A stretch of DNA of 64,000 nucleotides, taken from NCBI GenBank assembly GCA_027943335.1, contig BSBK01002936.1, positions 248,001 to 312,000 of the forward strand, read 5' to 3'. Shown piece by piece: positions 23,475-35,312 of the stretch (position 1 is its first letter; every line of letters begins with the position of its first letter). The DNA is from Chamaecyparis obtusa (lineage: Eukaryota > Streptophyta > Pinopsida > Cupressales > Cupressaceae). Below the pieces are notes generated by a model. That model was not told the origin of the DNA. It saw only the letters and a program-made list of their open reading frames with translations, and made no database searches. The position numbers and the translations under genes were made by a program.

Positions 23475-24659
23475 TGTTAGAAAGTAAAGTCCACCAAGAT
23501 AACTGAGAGGGGGGGGTGAATTAGTTATCAAATAATTATAACTTTTATCAACTTCAAAAACATTTAACCTTATAAGCAATATAATTACCAACCATAGAGA
23601 GATATTCATACACAATAACATAATGACACAAGATATGTTGACTAGGGAACCTCTTGATCAAAGAGTAAACCCCGGTGGGAATGATGCCCACAAAAGATGC
23701 ACTAATATGAATATTCCTTGTGAAAGGATGGACTATGTTAGGAGTCTTATGAAATACATTAAGTACATATGAATCAAAATTAGGATATTTTGAATTCCTG
23801 TTAAAAGATTCTAACCCTATTAAGAGTTATGGAAGACAGAAGGACCCACTACCCAAACAACTTCAATGGTAAGATCACTAAACACACTATCCAACTGACC
23901 TTAACATTATTCAATAGAATAATATCAAATATGTTACCTCCTTTCTCACTATGCCAAACCACACTCACTGCTACACCAGATCTCAATTTCAGATCTCTGT
24001 ACTTCGCATGTCTTCCTTCACAATTTTGCTTTCACAACTTCATTAGCTCTTTTCTTCACTTCATGAATGCATTCACATTCAACCATATCTCAACCATCTA
24101 CTTACATCTTACAACAAGGAAAAACATTCTTTCCTTTATATCACACTCAAATAATTACAAATAAGTCGGCACACAATTACAAAATAAAAGGTTCCACACA
24201 CTACATCAAAATTACACAAAACTGTCAGCTTCCAAATACAATAATTCTCCACTTGTGCAACCTCAAATTTTTCACTATCATCCACATCACTATCAATGTG
24301 TCTCTAGTTTCCCTTTAACTGTGCAAAACCATATTCCATCTTGATTAGGAGATATCATCTGATTTCCATAAACCGCTACTCAAGAACACTACCTAAATAC
24401 TGCTTCCACCAAAATGCTCATAACTTCCATGAATAAATGAATTCCTATCTATGCTCTTAACCATCAACATATAACATATCAAAGATTATATCCTCAACAT
24501 CGCATAGCTCCAATTGCAATATCCCATGTGCACTAATCAAAACATTGTCTGCTTCTCTGTAAGTCTCCAGAAGATCACTGTGTTGACATCAATGACAATC
24601 ATAGTCATGAATGCAACAACAACTGCTATAGAATGACTACCAAGCATTCATTCCTAACA
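23475..24659 (-). repeat. Element B 3' LTR
   Basis: 1185 bp, TGTTAGGAATG to TTTCTAACA in element orientation, partner of the split 5' LTR and close to the LTRs of F. Confidence 0.94.
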
Positions 24660-25020
24660 ATCTCCCTCATTGGCATTGATGGCAACATAGATGAAAAACA
24701 TCCAATGTTCCAAAAATCCAATACTGCAACACTGCTGCATCAATCAAATCTTGCTTCGTTTTCCTATTCAGTTCTCTCCAACAAATGGTACAAGTAGTTT
24801 TTCATGTACACTTCTCCTCCATTGACATCAATGATAGAAGTTTCATCATTATGTCAACAACAACTCCAATGTCAAAAGACACTATTCATAAAATACATTC
24901 GCTAGAGTCCTCATGACTCAGCTCAGATACACATACTCCCCCATAGAGGAAGTACCAACATCTAGTCTAGAAGAAAAATAAGACATATATACCACTGGAT
25001 GGATGCAACCAACTACATCA
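24660..25020 (-). other. Element B 3' untranslated region with two polypurine tracts
   Basis: Non-coding. On the minus strand, GCCAATGAGGGAGAT abuts the 3' LTR (24660-24674) and a second block, TTGATGTCAATGGAGGAGAA, lies at 24813-24832. Confidence 0.72.
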
Positions 25021-26808
25021 TTACTCAAAAGTAGGTTGGGGCATAAACCCAAGAATACCTCTCAAATAGTCAAATGTATCCTTAGGAAAATGCTTTGTAA
25101 ATATGTCTACTATCTGCTCCTTTGTGCTTATGTACTCCAGTCTGACTTCTTTCTCAGCAACTTTCTCTCTTACAACATGATACTTTATCTCTATATGCTT
25201 TGTCTTAGAATGTAATATAGGATTATTAGACATACTAACTGTGTAGGTGTTGTCACAATGTATGACAATAGGCTCAATGAATTTTATTCCAATATCCTTT
25301 AGCATTTGCTTCATCCAAATTATCTGGTTACAATTGTTTGTTGCTGCTACATATTCTGCTTTTACTATGCTTTGTGAGATACAATTCTACTTCTTGCTTA
25401 GCCAAGAAACCAATCTTCCTCCAAGGAAAAATGCTCCACCACTGGTGCTTTTCTTATCATCAACATTGCCTCCCCAATCAACATTTGTATATGCACATAG
25501 GGTAAAATCATCATATTTTTCATACCACAATCCATAGTCCATTGTGCCTCTTAAATATCTCAGTATCCTCTTTACTACTGCATAATGTGATTCTCTAGGT
25601 TCAGCTTGAAATCTTGATACAATTCCAACTGAATGTGCTATATTAGGTCTTCTATGTGTCAAGTATTACAATCCTCCAATCATAGATCTATATTTCTTCT
25701 ATTCAACTGCCAGTGTTTCATCTGTGCTAGATAGTTTATGTCTAGTTACCATAGGTGTTCCAACTAGTTTACAATTCTCCATGCCAAATATTTTCAACAA
25801 ATCATTCAAGTACTTTTTCTGACTTATAAAGATACCATCATTGTTCTGTGTTATCTGTAATCCCAAAAAGTATTTCATCTCACCAATCATATTCATTTCA
25901 AATTCTATCTTCATTTCATCAACAAATTTATCACTAGCTTCATCTTCTCCTCCAAAAATAATGTCATCAACAAAAATAACTATAATCAACAAACTATTTT
26001 GAATTTCTTTTGTGTACAGATTGCTATCAGCTATTCCTTTTCTAAATCCCAATTTTAACAAATACTTATCCAGTCTTGCATACCAAGTTCTAGGTGCTTT
26101 CTTTAGTCCATATAATGCTTTCTTCAGTTTACATACCATGTCTCCTTCTTGAGTCAAAGGAAAACCTTCAGGTTGCTAAATGTAGACTTCTTCTTCCAAT
26201 TCTCTATTAAAAAATGCAGAATTCACATCCATCTGATATAGTTTGAATTTCTTAAAAGCTGCATGGGCCAAAAACATTCTTGCTACTGGTGCAAAATTTT
26301 CTTCATAGTCAATTCCTTCTTGCTGTGAGTATCCCTTACATACCAATCTTTCTTTGTTTCTTACTACTTCTCCTTTTTCATTCATTTTGTTTCTAAATAA
26401 CCATTTAGTTCCAATAACATTCTTATCTTTAGGTCTAGGGACCAATTCCCATGTCTTATTCTTTTTAATCTGATCTAGTTCTTCTTTCATAGCATTAACC
26501 CAATGTTCATCTTCACAAGCTTCACTAGTAGATTTAGGCTCAATTTGAGAAATCAAACATAACTGTTCTTGTACCTTATTTTGAGTCAGAACTCTTCTTT
26601 TAATGCTTCCAATAATTTTCCCAATAGGATGATTTCTTGATAGGCTCTTGTTAGGTGTCACTATCTTAGATCTTACTTCAGGTGTCAGTTCTTCAATGAC
26701 TTCACTGTGGCTTTCATTCAACAAATCATTGTTAGTCTCATAGAATAGTTTAGTAGTTTTAGTGTTAGGCTTAGGATGAGTTCCTTCATCAGATTCATAA
26801 TCAAGCAT
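25021..26808 (-). pseudogene. pol: Element B pol: reverse transcriptase and RNase H
   Basis: From 26808: acidic linker, then [74 protein letters not shown], a stop near 26174, KKALYGLKKAPRTWYARLDK, and the catalytic IFVDDIIFGGEDEA at about 25945-25986 with both Asp kept. After KYFLGLQITQNNDGIFISQK and GTPMVTRHKLSS a stop near 25697 leads to HRRPNIAHSVGIVSRFQAEP. RNase H shows YTNVDWGGNVDDKKST (an altered Asp-Ala-Asp), then HCDNTYTVSMSNNPILHS and KTKHIEIKYHVVREKVAEKE, ending NIFTKHFPKD-like at about 25080. Five or more interruptions. Confidence 0.86.
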
Positions 26809-26814
26809 TATTTC

Positions 26815-28010
26815 CTAAATTTTGAACTTTTCATCAACTTTAACATTTGCACTCTCAACAATAGTCTTAGTTCTCTTATTGTAACATCTATATGCTTTGC
26901 TCTTCAAAGAATATCCAAGAAAAGTACCTTCATCACTTCTAGGATCAAACTTTCCAATGTCATCATCTCTCTTTATGTAATATTTGCTTCCAAAAATTCT
27001 AAAATACTTAACTGAGGGTGCATGTCCAAACCATAATTCATAGGGTGTCTTGTCTGTGTCTGCTCTGATTTGTACTCTATTCATTGTATACACTTTTGTA
27101 TTCATTGCTTCTCTCTAGAATATCTTTGCCAAATCATTCTCAAATAACATAGCTCTTGTTGCTTCAGTCACTGATCTGTTTCTTCTTTCTACAATACCAT
27201 TTTTTTCAAGTGCCCTAGGGGCTGAAAACTGTCTCTTAATGCCATTCACTTCACAAAAGGTGTTAAAATATCTAGAAGTAAATTCTCCACCTCTATTAGA
27301 TCTCAAACATTTAATGATCTTAAACTTATCAAATGCTTCAGACTTTTCTGCTATCAACAAGAATCATAAAATACCTTTCTTCGTAGAATCCTCTAGTCCT
27401 ACTAGGACCACTCAATTTGTATGAACAATCTCCAACTTCTCTTCAGATGTGAACTTCTTACTAGGAAATGAACTTCTCTTCTGCTTAGCCATCACACATT
27501 CCTTACAAATCTTGTTAGTAGGCTTCATAATTTTTGGCAAATCCCTTACTGCAAGTGTAGTACTTACTTTCACAATGTTATCAAAGTTTATATGACAAAA
27601 ATTTCTATGCCATAACCAACTGTCATCAATCTTAGTAATCAAACATGTCATCTCAGTAGGATTCAACTAAAATACTTTACCTTTGGTTCTAGATCTAGTT
27701 CCAATCAGATTTCCATCTTTATCCTTTATCACACAAGTTTTCTCAGTAAACCAAACTTTATATCCTTTATCAACTAGCTATCCAACACTCAAAAGATTAT
27801 GTTTCAATCCATCCACAAAGTAAACATCATCAGTATTACTATTTCCATCAAGAATAATAGATCCTATACCTTTAATCAAACAAGGTGCATTGTTTCCAAC
27901 TCTCACAATTCCTCCATCATAATTGTTCAACTTTATGAAATTTTTCATATCTCTATTCATATGATGTGAACAACCACTATCTATAATCCAATCAACTTTC
28001 TTTTCAACTT
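26815..28010 (-). pseudogene. pol: Element B pol: protease and integrase
   Basis: Protease at about 27950-28000 keeps the catalytic IIDSGCSHHMNRDMKNF, followed by VYFVDGLKHNLLSVG. The pre-integrase domain is LWHRNFCHINFDNIVKV and CKECVMAKQKRSSFPSKKF. Integrase is damaged: the first Asp is Asn (IVHTN), a stop follows, the stretch after MILVD has lost the usual central block, a second short deletion precedes IKCLRSNRGGEFTS (Asp to Asn again), and NGIVERRNRSV is intact. The C-terminal part (ELWFGHAPSVKYFRIFGSKY, GTFLGYSLKSKAYRCYN) is open from 27105 to 26815. Integration in cis is impossible. Confidence 0.84.
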
Positions 28011-28155
28011 GGGAAACTAAGGCTTTTTCTTCCTTAACATCAATTTCAGGATTCTCTTCTTTAATTGCTACAAATCCTATGTCATCATTATTCTCAGTAT
28101 CACTTTCACTTAGAGTTCTTTCTTTAATAGTTTCAAGATCTTCATCATTAGCATA

Positions 28156-29085
28156 CTAACATTCCTTAGATCTTCTAGGATTGAAATTTTTTATGTGCTT
28201 CTTAACTCTCTTAGGACATTTAGATGCAAAATGACCATATTCTTGACAAGTCCAACATTTAAAGATTTTCTTACTGTCTGGTTCTCTCTTCACAAGAAAG
28301 GAAATACCTTCTTCAATCTTTTTGTCTACTTCATTTCTAGATCTACTATTGCCAGCATAATCTCCACTCACACTGATGCTTCTTGAAAAAGTAGGGTGCA
28401 TACTAAGAGCACTGAATGTTGTCTCCATTCTAGGTAAGTCTCCTAATAACCTCAGGTTCATTTCTGCTGCTTCCAATCTTCCAAGAAGAGTCTCTCTTGT
28501 AAAGTTTGGAGTACAAGGTATAACTTGTTGAATCATCTATTTTGTCTTCTTAAATATAGGAGTCAATGTCCTTAGAATTTTCCATATCACTTCATTCTCT
28601 ATCTTTGTTCCTCCACAAGATGTTATCCTTGCAACAATTTTTGACATTCTACCAAGATAGCTTCTAACAGATTCATCTTCCATCATTATTATATCTTTAA
28701 ATGCACATATCCAATTATGTAATCTAACTTTATTTTCATGTTCATCACCTTCAAAAGTAGAGCGTAAGGCTTTCCAAATTTCATGAGATTTTTTCAAACA
28801 TTTTACCTGACTGTACTCATTCTCTGGAAGGGCTATCAAAAGTGCTTCTCTTGCAAGTATGTTACACATGAATAGATCTCTCTCATCACTAGAACATGTC
28901 TCACAATTATCTTCTTTAATTATAGTCTTATCATTATTTGTAATCAACCAATAACCTAGTCCTAAATAGAGTAGATCTATCTTCATCTTCTCTTTCCATC
29001 TGTCAAAATTTACTCCATCAAACTTAGGGCTTTCTTTCTTGAAATTCACCATGGATCTCCTTAAGCTGTTAAACTTTCCTGTCAA
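28156..29085 (-). pseudogene. gag: Element B gag
   Basis: Starts at 29085 (MTGKFNSLRRSMVNFKKESP) and includes KFDGVNFDRWKEKMKIDLLY and KSHEIWKALRSTFEGDEHEN. One TAG near 28537 replaces a Gln found in F, after which MIQQVIPCTPNFTRETLLGR continues to the knuckle FKCWTCQEYGHFASKCPKR (about 28210-28265). A stop follows RRSKEC near 28156. About 310 residues, the family's usual length. A Met at 29052 is an alternative start. Confidence 0.87.
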
Positions 29086-29094
29086 GGACCTATT

Positions 29095-29108
29095 GCTCTG
29101 ATACCAAT
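29095..29108 (-). promoter_or_regulatory. Element B primer binding site
   Basis: GCTCTGATACCAAT on the plus strand is ATTGGTATCAGAGC on the element strand, an exact initiator Met tRNA complement. It abuts the LTR end at 29109. Confidence 0.9.
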
Positions 29109-29125
29109 TGTTAGAAAGTAAAGTC
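29109..29125 (-). repeat. Element B 5' LTR, inner 17 bases
   Basis: TGTTAGAAAGTAAAGTC is the end of the B LTR next to the primer site. It finishes with AAGTC, the target site duplicated by element C. The rest of the LTR resumes at 36333. Confidence 0.92.
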
Positions 29126-30145
29126 TATTGGAAATTTTGCTGAAGTGAGTACTTATATGTTGTCATTATGGAAACATATGATCCACTTGAAGAGTGCAAA
29201 GGTGTAAGAGCAAGTATAGCAGAGCGCATTGCAAATTTGTCTAAGTGTGAGACAGTGTTTTCACAGTGTACCAAGACACAGTTTTTGTTTGAAACATTGA
29301 ATGGAGTAAGATAAGTGCTTGTGCACTTGAACATAAACTCTATGATGACTAATGATGACCCAACTTAGAGTGCAAGTCAGTACGACATGTACGGAATTAG
29401 TTATGATAGTTTTACTGAAGATAGTGTGAAGCTGACAAGACAAAATATGAAGGTAGAATTGGTAAAGAGTTAAGGGATTATTTTGTTTATCTAAATAATG
29501 ACTTAACAATATAAAGGGATGAAATCCTAGATTTTTACTCTTGGATAAAGATATATGGAAGCCGACCATGTAAATTTATTAGCCTTAATAACTTGTATAA
29601 ATTGTAAAGGAAGTCATGTTAGAGATGATGCAATTGAAAATATAATTGTAATGTGGTGATGCAAATGTAAGAGTACTGAAAAGACATTGATGTAAGAAAC
29701 ATAAGGTTATGTACCTAAATCCATTTTTTTAATCAGTATATACATTATACATTACTTTTTTGGGCAGTGGGCTCATTTGGTAATCAGATTTTGTATTAAC
29801 AACTCCTAACAGGGTTGAGGCTTCTAACAAGGCCTATAGTCCCTTAATCAAGACTGATACACTATATGATTGTAATAGACTCCTAATAGTGTCAACATCC
29901 TTAAAAGGATAATTTTTATTAGTGGATCTTTGTGGGTACAATCCCCGCCGGGGTTTTCCCTTGGCCAGGGTTTCCTCAAGAACATGTCATGTGTTATGAG
30001 TTCTTTATTGCTATGCATGTTATTTAGTTTCTTATGTTATGCATGTGTAAAAATAATCTATTATATCCATAATTGGGCAAAATTTAAAGTTGGTGGAATA
30101 CTGATTCACCCCCCCCCCCCCACTTAGTATTCTCTATTTGTAATA
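29126..30145 (+). repeat. Element C 5' LTR
   Basis: 1020 bp, aligned with 35313-36327. Its first bases, TATTGGAAATTTT, look like a mutated TGTTAG..., and it ends TAATA for TAACA. The 3' part holds CTCCTAACAGGGTTGAGGC, a CAATCCCCGCCGGGGTTTTC block and a run of 15 C (30109-30121 region) before the end. Confidence 0.9.
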
Positions 30146-30162
30146 ATTGGTATTAGAACTTA
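30146..30162 (+). promoter_or_regulatory. Element C primer binding site
   Basis: ATTGGTATTAGAACTTA directly follows the 5' LTR. It matches TTGGTATCAGAGC at all but two positions, so the element was primed by initiator Met tRNA. Confidence 0.82.
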
Positions 30163-30216
30163 GTTACTCGAAAAAGAATCATTCAAGGAAAGCCTAGCAG
30201 CTTGAGTAAGATCTCT

Positions 30217-31359
30217 ATGGATATGGATCAGCTACAAAAGAATCTTGAAGAATATCTTGAATAGATTGATATGCTTACTGATGAAAGAGATACTTTTGAA
30301 AAGGAAATATGATGATGTGAAGAACCTTATTGAGAAATTGAAAAACAAGGTAGAAGATCTGAAATCTGAAAAAGAATCTAAAATTCTTATTGAAGATTGT
30401 GATGACAATTTAGAAAAAGAAAATGTGATCCTTAAGCATGAATTGAAGATAGCAAATTTGAAGCTTAGTTTGAAAGATGTGAATGACAAAAATGAAGCAA
30501 ATCTGAGATCTGAGAATGAAAAGTTGAAAATTGAGAATGAAGAATTAAGATCTAAACTTGGCAAAGTAACATCTGAATTTGAGAAAATCAATTTGTAGTT
30601 TGTAGAACTTGAAAAATACAATAAGATTGTGAAAGGTGAATTGACTCAATCCAATCAACAACTTGAAAGGCTATATTCAAATAGTGAGAAGATCGATGAA
30701 CAAATATCTTATGAAAAACCATCCTATGATAAGACTGGACTTGGATTTAATATATTCAGAACAAATGATGAAAGCAAAGAACCAGATCTGAAAGAATCTA
30801 AAAGCTTAGATGAGAAGAAGTCAGATGAGATCAACAAATCTGAAGACACACCTAAAGGAGAAGAACCACCAAAGAAAGAAGAATCACCCAAAGGTATGTA
30901 AAGAGAATTCAAAGGTAGATGTTTTGGTTGTAATACTATTGGTCATATGAAGAAAGATTGCATAGGTAAACAATTTAAACCTCTTAATGGTTATTGTTAT
31001 AATTGTCATGGTTTTGGACATAGAGCTATTAAATGTAGAAGACCTAAAGTTATTGAGAATAATTATGGTAGTAGAATGTTTAGGAATACTAACAATGTAG
31101 ATAAGATACCTACTGAAGATATGAACAAAAGAAATGGAGGAATATGTTATAGATGCAACAAGATTGGACACATTGCTAGAAACTGCAGATCACAAATCAA
31201 TCAGAAAGGACCAAGATATGGGAACAATGTAATTGTTTGTCAGATGTGTAACAAGATTGGGCATATAGTAAGGTTTTGTAGAATGAACAATGGAGTTTTT
31301 CATCCTAACCCTAACCCTATAAATCATGCAAGAAGAAATGAAGATACAGGAAACAAATA
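30217..31359 (+). pseudogene. Element C ORF1: coiled coil with four CCHC zinc knuckles
   Basis: An ATG at 30217 opens MDMDQLQKNLEEYLE. A frame change and TAG stops follow. Residues from about 30300 to 30700 form a long Lys/Glu/Leu coiled coil (YDDVKNLIEKLKNKVEDLKS, SENEKLKIENEELRSKLG). Then SYDKTGLGFN and a Lys/Glu/Pro linker lead to four knuckles: CFGCNTIGHMKKDC (30919), CYNCHGFGHRAIKC (30992), CYRCNKIGHIARNC (31144) and CQMCNKIGHIVRFC (31238). The tail is basic. It resembles the C-terminal half of a Sirevirus-type copia Gag, with no UBN2 capsid upstream. A spurious short ORF model at 30245 uses the wrong first frame. The role is presumed RNA binding and particle association. Confidence 0.72.
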
Positions 31360-31951
31360 GAAAGGTTGTTGTAGTAATGCAAATGAAGTGAAGTTTGTTA
31401 AAGGCATAGATCAAGGAGACATATTCAACATTGAAGGTAATCAGAAATGTAAAGTATCAAGTGGTAAGAATGAATCCTTACCTGACCTATCTTTAAGTAC
31501 TTAATTTATGTAAATTACAATAAATTAGGAACTTAGAACTAGTGTAGAAGTAGATTTTTGATGAATTTAGTCTTGCACGGTTAATGGAAGGTAGTTTATG
31601 ATGTACTAATGCTATGGTTAAGAGCGCAAAAGAAAATATTATGTTTTGCAAGATCGCAATAAGTTTTAAGTTTTGCAGGTTGAAAGAAACAACTTTTTGG
31701 AAAGAAGCGGCAAAAGAATTGAATGCGATGTCAGATCTAAGTGATATTGAAGTAATAAAAGGTTATGATCAAAGTTATTTGATTATCAAAATGAATTGAA
31801 GCATTTAGGAGAGAAAAAAACAAAGATTGGAAGCATTTTGCAGTGATTTGGTGAAAGAATTGAGTGTCGAATCTGTGGAAGCCCTAAATCATGAATTTGA
31901 GGTATTTATCTTGGTAGATCTTTGAATCGGTATAAGGAATTTAAAGTAATC
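31360..31951 (+). other. Element C spacer between ORF1 and ORF2
   Basis: The first ~140 bases may still code an ORF1 tail (DQGDIFNIEGNQKCKVSSGK). The rest is AT-rich, with no convincing frame. A short open stretch at 31614-31799 (KEAAKELNAMSDLSDIEVIK) has no counterpart I recognise. Confidence 0.4.
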
Positions 31952-34900
31952 ATGGATGTATCCTTAATTCACAATGTCAAAGATAAGAATAGACCTAGAT
32001 TGAAGAAGGAACTAGTAGAACCCTTGGAAGAAGATGACCCTAGGATAGCATTTTCATCCGTACCAGATGAAGTTTTGCATTTTGAAAATGTAAGGAGCTA
32101 TCTTGGATGCAAGTTTGAACCCTAAGTGATAGTGATTTTACCAGTGAATATCAAAAGATTTATAACCATGATATGTCATTGAAGCAAGGATATGAACATT
32201 TGAAAGACAATGAGATTGTTAGGTATTCATTGAAGTATGAGTTTGACAATGAAGAATGCACTAGAATTATTTTGAGAAGAATTCATGATGGGAAATTTTG
32301 GCTAGAGGACAGAGTAATTGACATTATTGCTGACTTGATTCATGATGTAACTAGATTATCTAAATCTGGTGCTATGCTCTTAAATGAGAAAAATAGTTAT
32401 TGACAACATAGGCTCATCCTACAATGGTAGAGGAATTGTAATTAGTAAAATCAAGCAAGATGATGTGAGATACCTATGCAAGATCCTAACCACTATGTTT
32501 TGTGCAAATTCTAGAGAAGATGATATTGTAGCTGGTATGGTACATATAGCATATTTGATGTTTTTTGACAAGGTACCAGTTGATATGTGTGAAATCTTGA
32601 GAATTCAGTTGTTTGAGAACTTGGAGAAGATTAAGAAGTCCAAGTATGCACAATTTAGATTTTCTTCTTTGATCACTTACATGTTTTTCCACCTATTAAG
32701 AAGATTTCCCTATACAGTTGCAAATGATTGGAATGATGGACAAAACTCTATGGAAAGAATCAATACAATGTATTTGAGACATGTTATTGATAAAGTGAAT
32801 GAAAGTGCTATGTTGGTATTGAAGACATTTCGGAACATCATAACTAGCAGATCAAGAATTTCACATTCACTTGTGAAAAAGAATAAAAATGATATATGTT
32901 TCATGGTTGACACTTACTTTACCTATATTGAAGCAGTGGAACCTAGAATTGAGTTCATAAACCCTCTTGGCTATGAGATATCTGAGGCAAAAATAGAGGA
33001 TTATGTTGGCAAGTTACTTAAATATAAATTGGACACTCAGTGCAGCAGATTTGGAACTTTTGAAGAGAATTTCAACTCTGAAAATGTCATAATTGAAGAA
33101 AGGCAGTCTAAGAAGAGAGTTGATAGCACTATCAAGAAAATACTAAAAGATTTAGGAATGTTAGAACAAGAATTCTTAATAGCTAAACATACAACAACAA
33201 CAATTAGGGATATTGGACAGAAAGAAGTTTTGGTTGTACCACCCTTATCATCCAGTGCAGTACAACAAGAACCTACACAAGTCAAGGTAAAAGTAGAGGA
33301 ACCTAAAAAGGAACAAGTAACACCTAGATCCACTTCCTCCACAGCTAGCAAGAGAATGAAAGAAATTGCTACTGGACCAGGAAAGAGATAGAAGACTTTA
33401 GTTCAAGCAATACCAAGAGAAATTATAGAAGTAAAGGATGATGACACTACAGTTAAGAAGAAGACATGGAAACTGAGAGTTGAGAGAGCAAATGAAGAAA
33501 TCATACAAGATGGAAATTTCACTAAAATGAACAAGTACTATAAACTCTATGATTATTCAGAAAGACTAAATTTGGAGAATGCTATTGTGAAGCATGTGAT
33601 TTTGGCAGAAAAGAAATTTGATTCTATTCAAGGAAAAATACCTAATGAGTTTTATACCAAACTTGTAAATAGAAAGCAGAGAGCAATTGAAGAAGACACA
33701 AATATCAAAAAGAATCTTGTGAAGAAGCTTTGTGAAGTGAGAGATGATGAACACTTGAATCAGATACTAAAAGCCTTAAACACCCATTTGAGAACCAAAA
33801 GGAGAATCATTTTGATTATGGGAGGTAGGTATGAAGAAGTTAATTCAGATACAAAATAGGAAATAATCAAGGTCATGTCAGAAAATGTTGGAGAACCATC
33901 GGTTACAATAGAGCAAGAAGTTGAAGTTGAACAAGAGGATATTCCCTCTCCTTCAACTATTAACATTGAAGATGAAACTATGAATGTAGAAGGCACTAAG
34001 GTCACCTTGGATATTGATGTCAATGTATTCAAGAACTTAGCAAACATTATTGACAATTCAGCTCTTGATGAACCAGATAGAACTGAAGAAGTAGTGCAGA
34101 CTCAACCTATCAGTGAAGAACCTAAGTAGTCTAAGATTCAAGTACCCATTTCTACCATAGAAGAAATCACTCTTACTCCTGAGACTAGGAAGAAGAAATT
34201 GGATCTTTGTTTGAAGATTTAGGAAAGGAAGTTGATGATGATGATCAGTTGGAACTGATAACCTCTTTGAACAAAATCATTGGCAAGAACAAGAAAGTGA
34301 AGAATCTTGAAGGGAGTCTGAAGGACCTTACTGAGAAGTTACAAAGCATTGTAACTACACAAATCACAGAGGCAGACCCTTTAGAGAAAGCTAAGAAGGT
34401 AATGAGCACTTTTGACAATGAATTTACTAACCTATCTAATATTGCAAAAGTGAAAGCTCAAGCAGCTTATGAAGCTAAAATGCTTTTGAACATCAGTCAG
34501 AATATCAGGAATGATATTAGTAGTCTTGATATTTGTATCAAGAACTTGAGGAAACATTTGGAGACAGGAAAATCTTTGTACATTCAGTGTACAAAACCAT
34601 AAATTCTGATAGTATAAGAAGAATAGAAGATCAAGTTAAAGGAAGCTGAGATTCAGAATGAATGTAACCTTCTTTCTAGCCCTAATGTGAAGATATTAGA
34701 TGTTGAGAAGAAGATTAGGAAACTTTATGATGAAATAAGAATATTGCAAGATGAGAGGAATAGAAAAATGAGGAGACTCACTCTTTTGAGAGAACACATC
34801 TCTATGAAGCTGAGCATCATTGAAGAGTAGTTAGAAGAATGTCTTACAGCTAAGACATCCTTTCAGAAATTCAAATTTGATAACCTCTAAGCTTGTCAGA

Positions 34901-35030
34901 TAGCAGCTTATGGAGTGAGCACATTACTCAATGTGGTAGATTCCATTAAGAAGTCATGGGAAAAGGAGATAGAAGCTATGAAAGCTGATTTGGAAGATTG
35001 TGTTGCAATCCTACCGGCTTTGCAATAAGA
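31952..35030 (+). pseudogene. Element C ORF2: large protein of unknown function, coiled-coil C-terminus
   Basis: About 1020 codons read across at least two frameshifts (near 32125 and 32400) and about seven stops, most of them TAG or TAA at likely Gln codons. Order: MDVSLIHNVKDKNRPRLKKE and EEDDPRIAFSSVPDEVLHFE (31952-32090); a conserved core with KFWLEDRVIDIIADLIHDVT (32293-32352); helical VRYLCKILTTMFCANSREDD and CEILRIQLFENLEKIKKSKY, then SLITYMFFHLLRRFPYTV (32466-32720); EAVEPRIEFINPLGYEISEA (32934-32990); a Lys/Pro/Thr linker to 33390; then a long acidic, largely helical region to 35030 with coiled-coil segments (LEKAKKVMSTFDNEFTNLSN, VDSIKKSWEKEIEAMKADLE). No enzyme motif is seen. Element D has the same protein. 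It could be an accessory or env-like protein or a captured plant gene. Confidence 0.7.
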
Positions 35031-35312
35031 AAATGAAGGTATAATCTTTTGAGATACAATTTTGTAATCCTCCTACCTTATTTTGTCATTGTTGTCAAAG
35101 GGGGAGAGATATTAGAGAAGAAAATTGATATATTTGTTAAGGATTGATACTCTTAGGGGGAGAATTATATTAGGAGTATTATATTTTAAGGAGTTATAAG
35201 GATAGTATACATATTCTATAATATGGCCACAATTTTGATACAATTTTGAGATTTTGACTTGTACACTAAGCCGATTTTCTCATATGTTGCCACCAATGAA
35301 AAAGGGGGAGAT
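35031..35312 (+). other. Element C 3' untranslated region with two polypurine tracts
   Basis: TTGTCAAAGGGGGAGAGA at 35092-35109 and ATGAAAAAGGGGGAGAT at 35296-35312, with a further AGGGGGAG at 35155-35162. The last abuts the 3' LTR. Element D has the same doublet (37942-37955 and 55262-55278). Confidence 0.78.
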
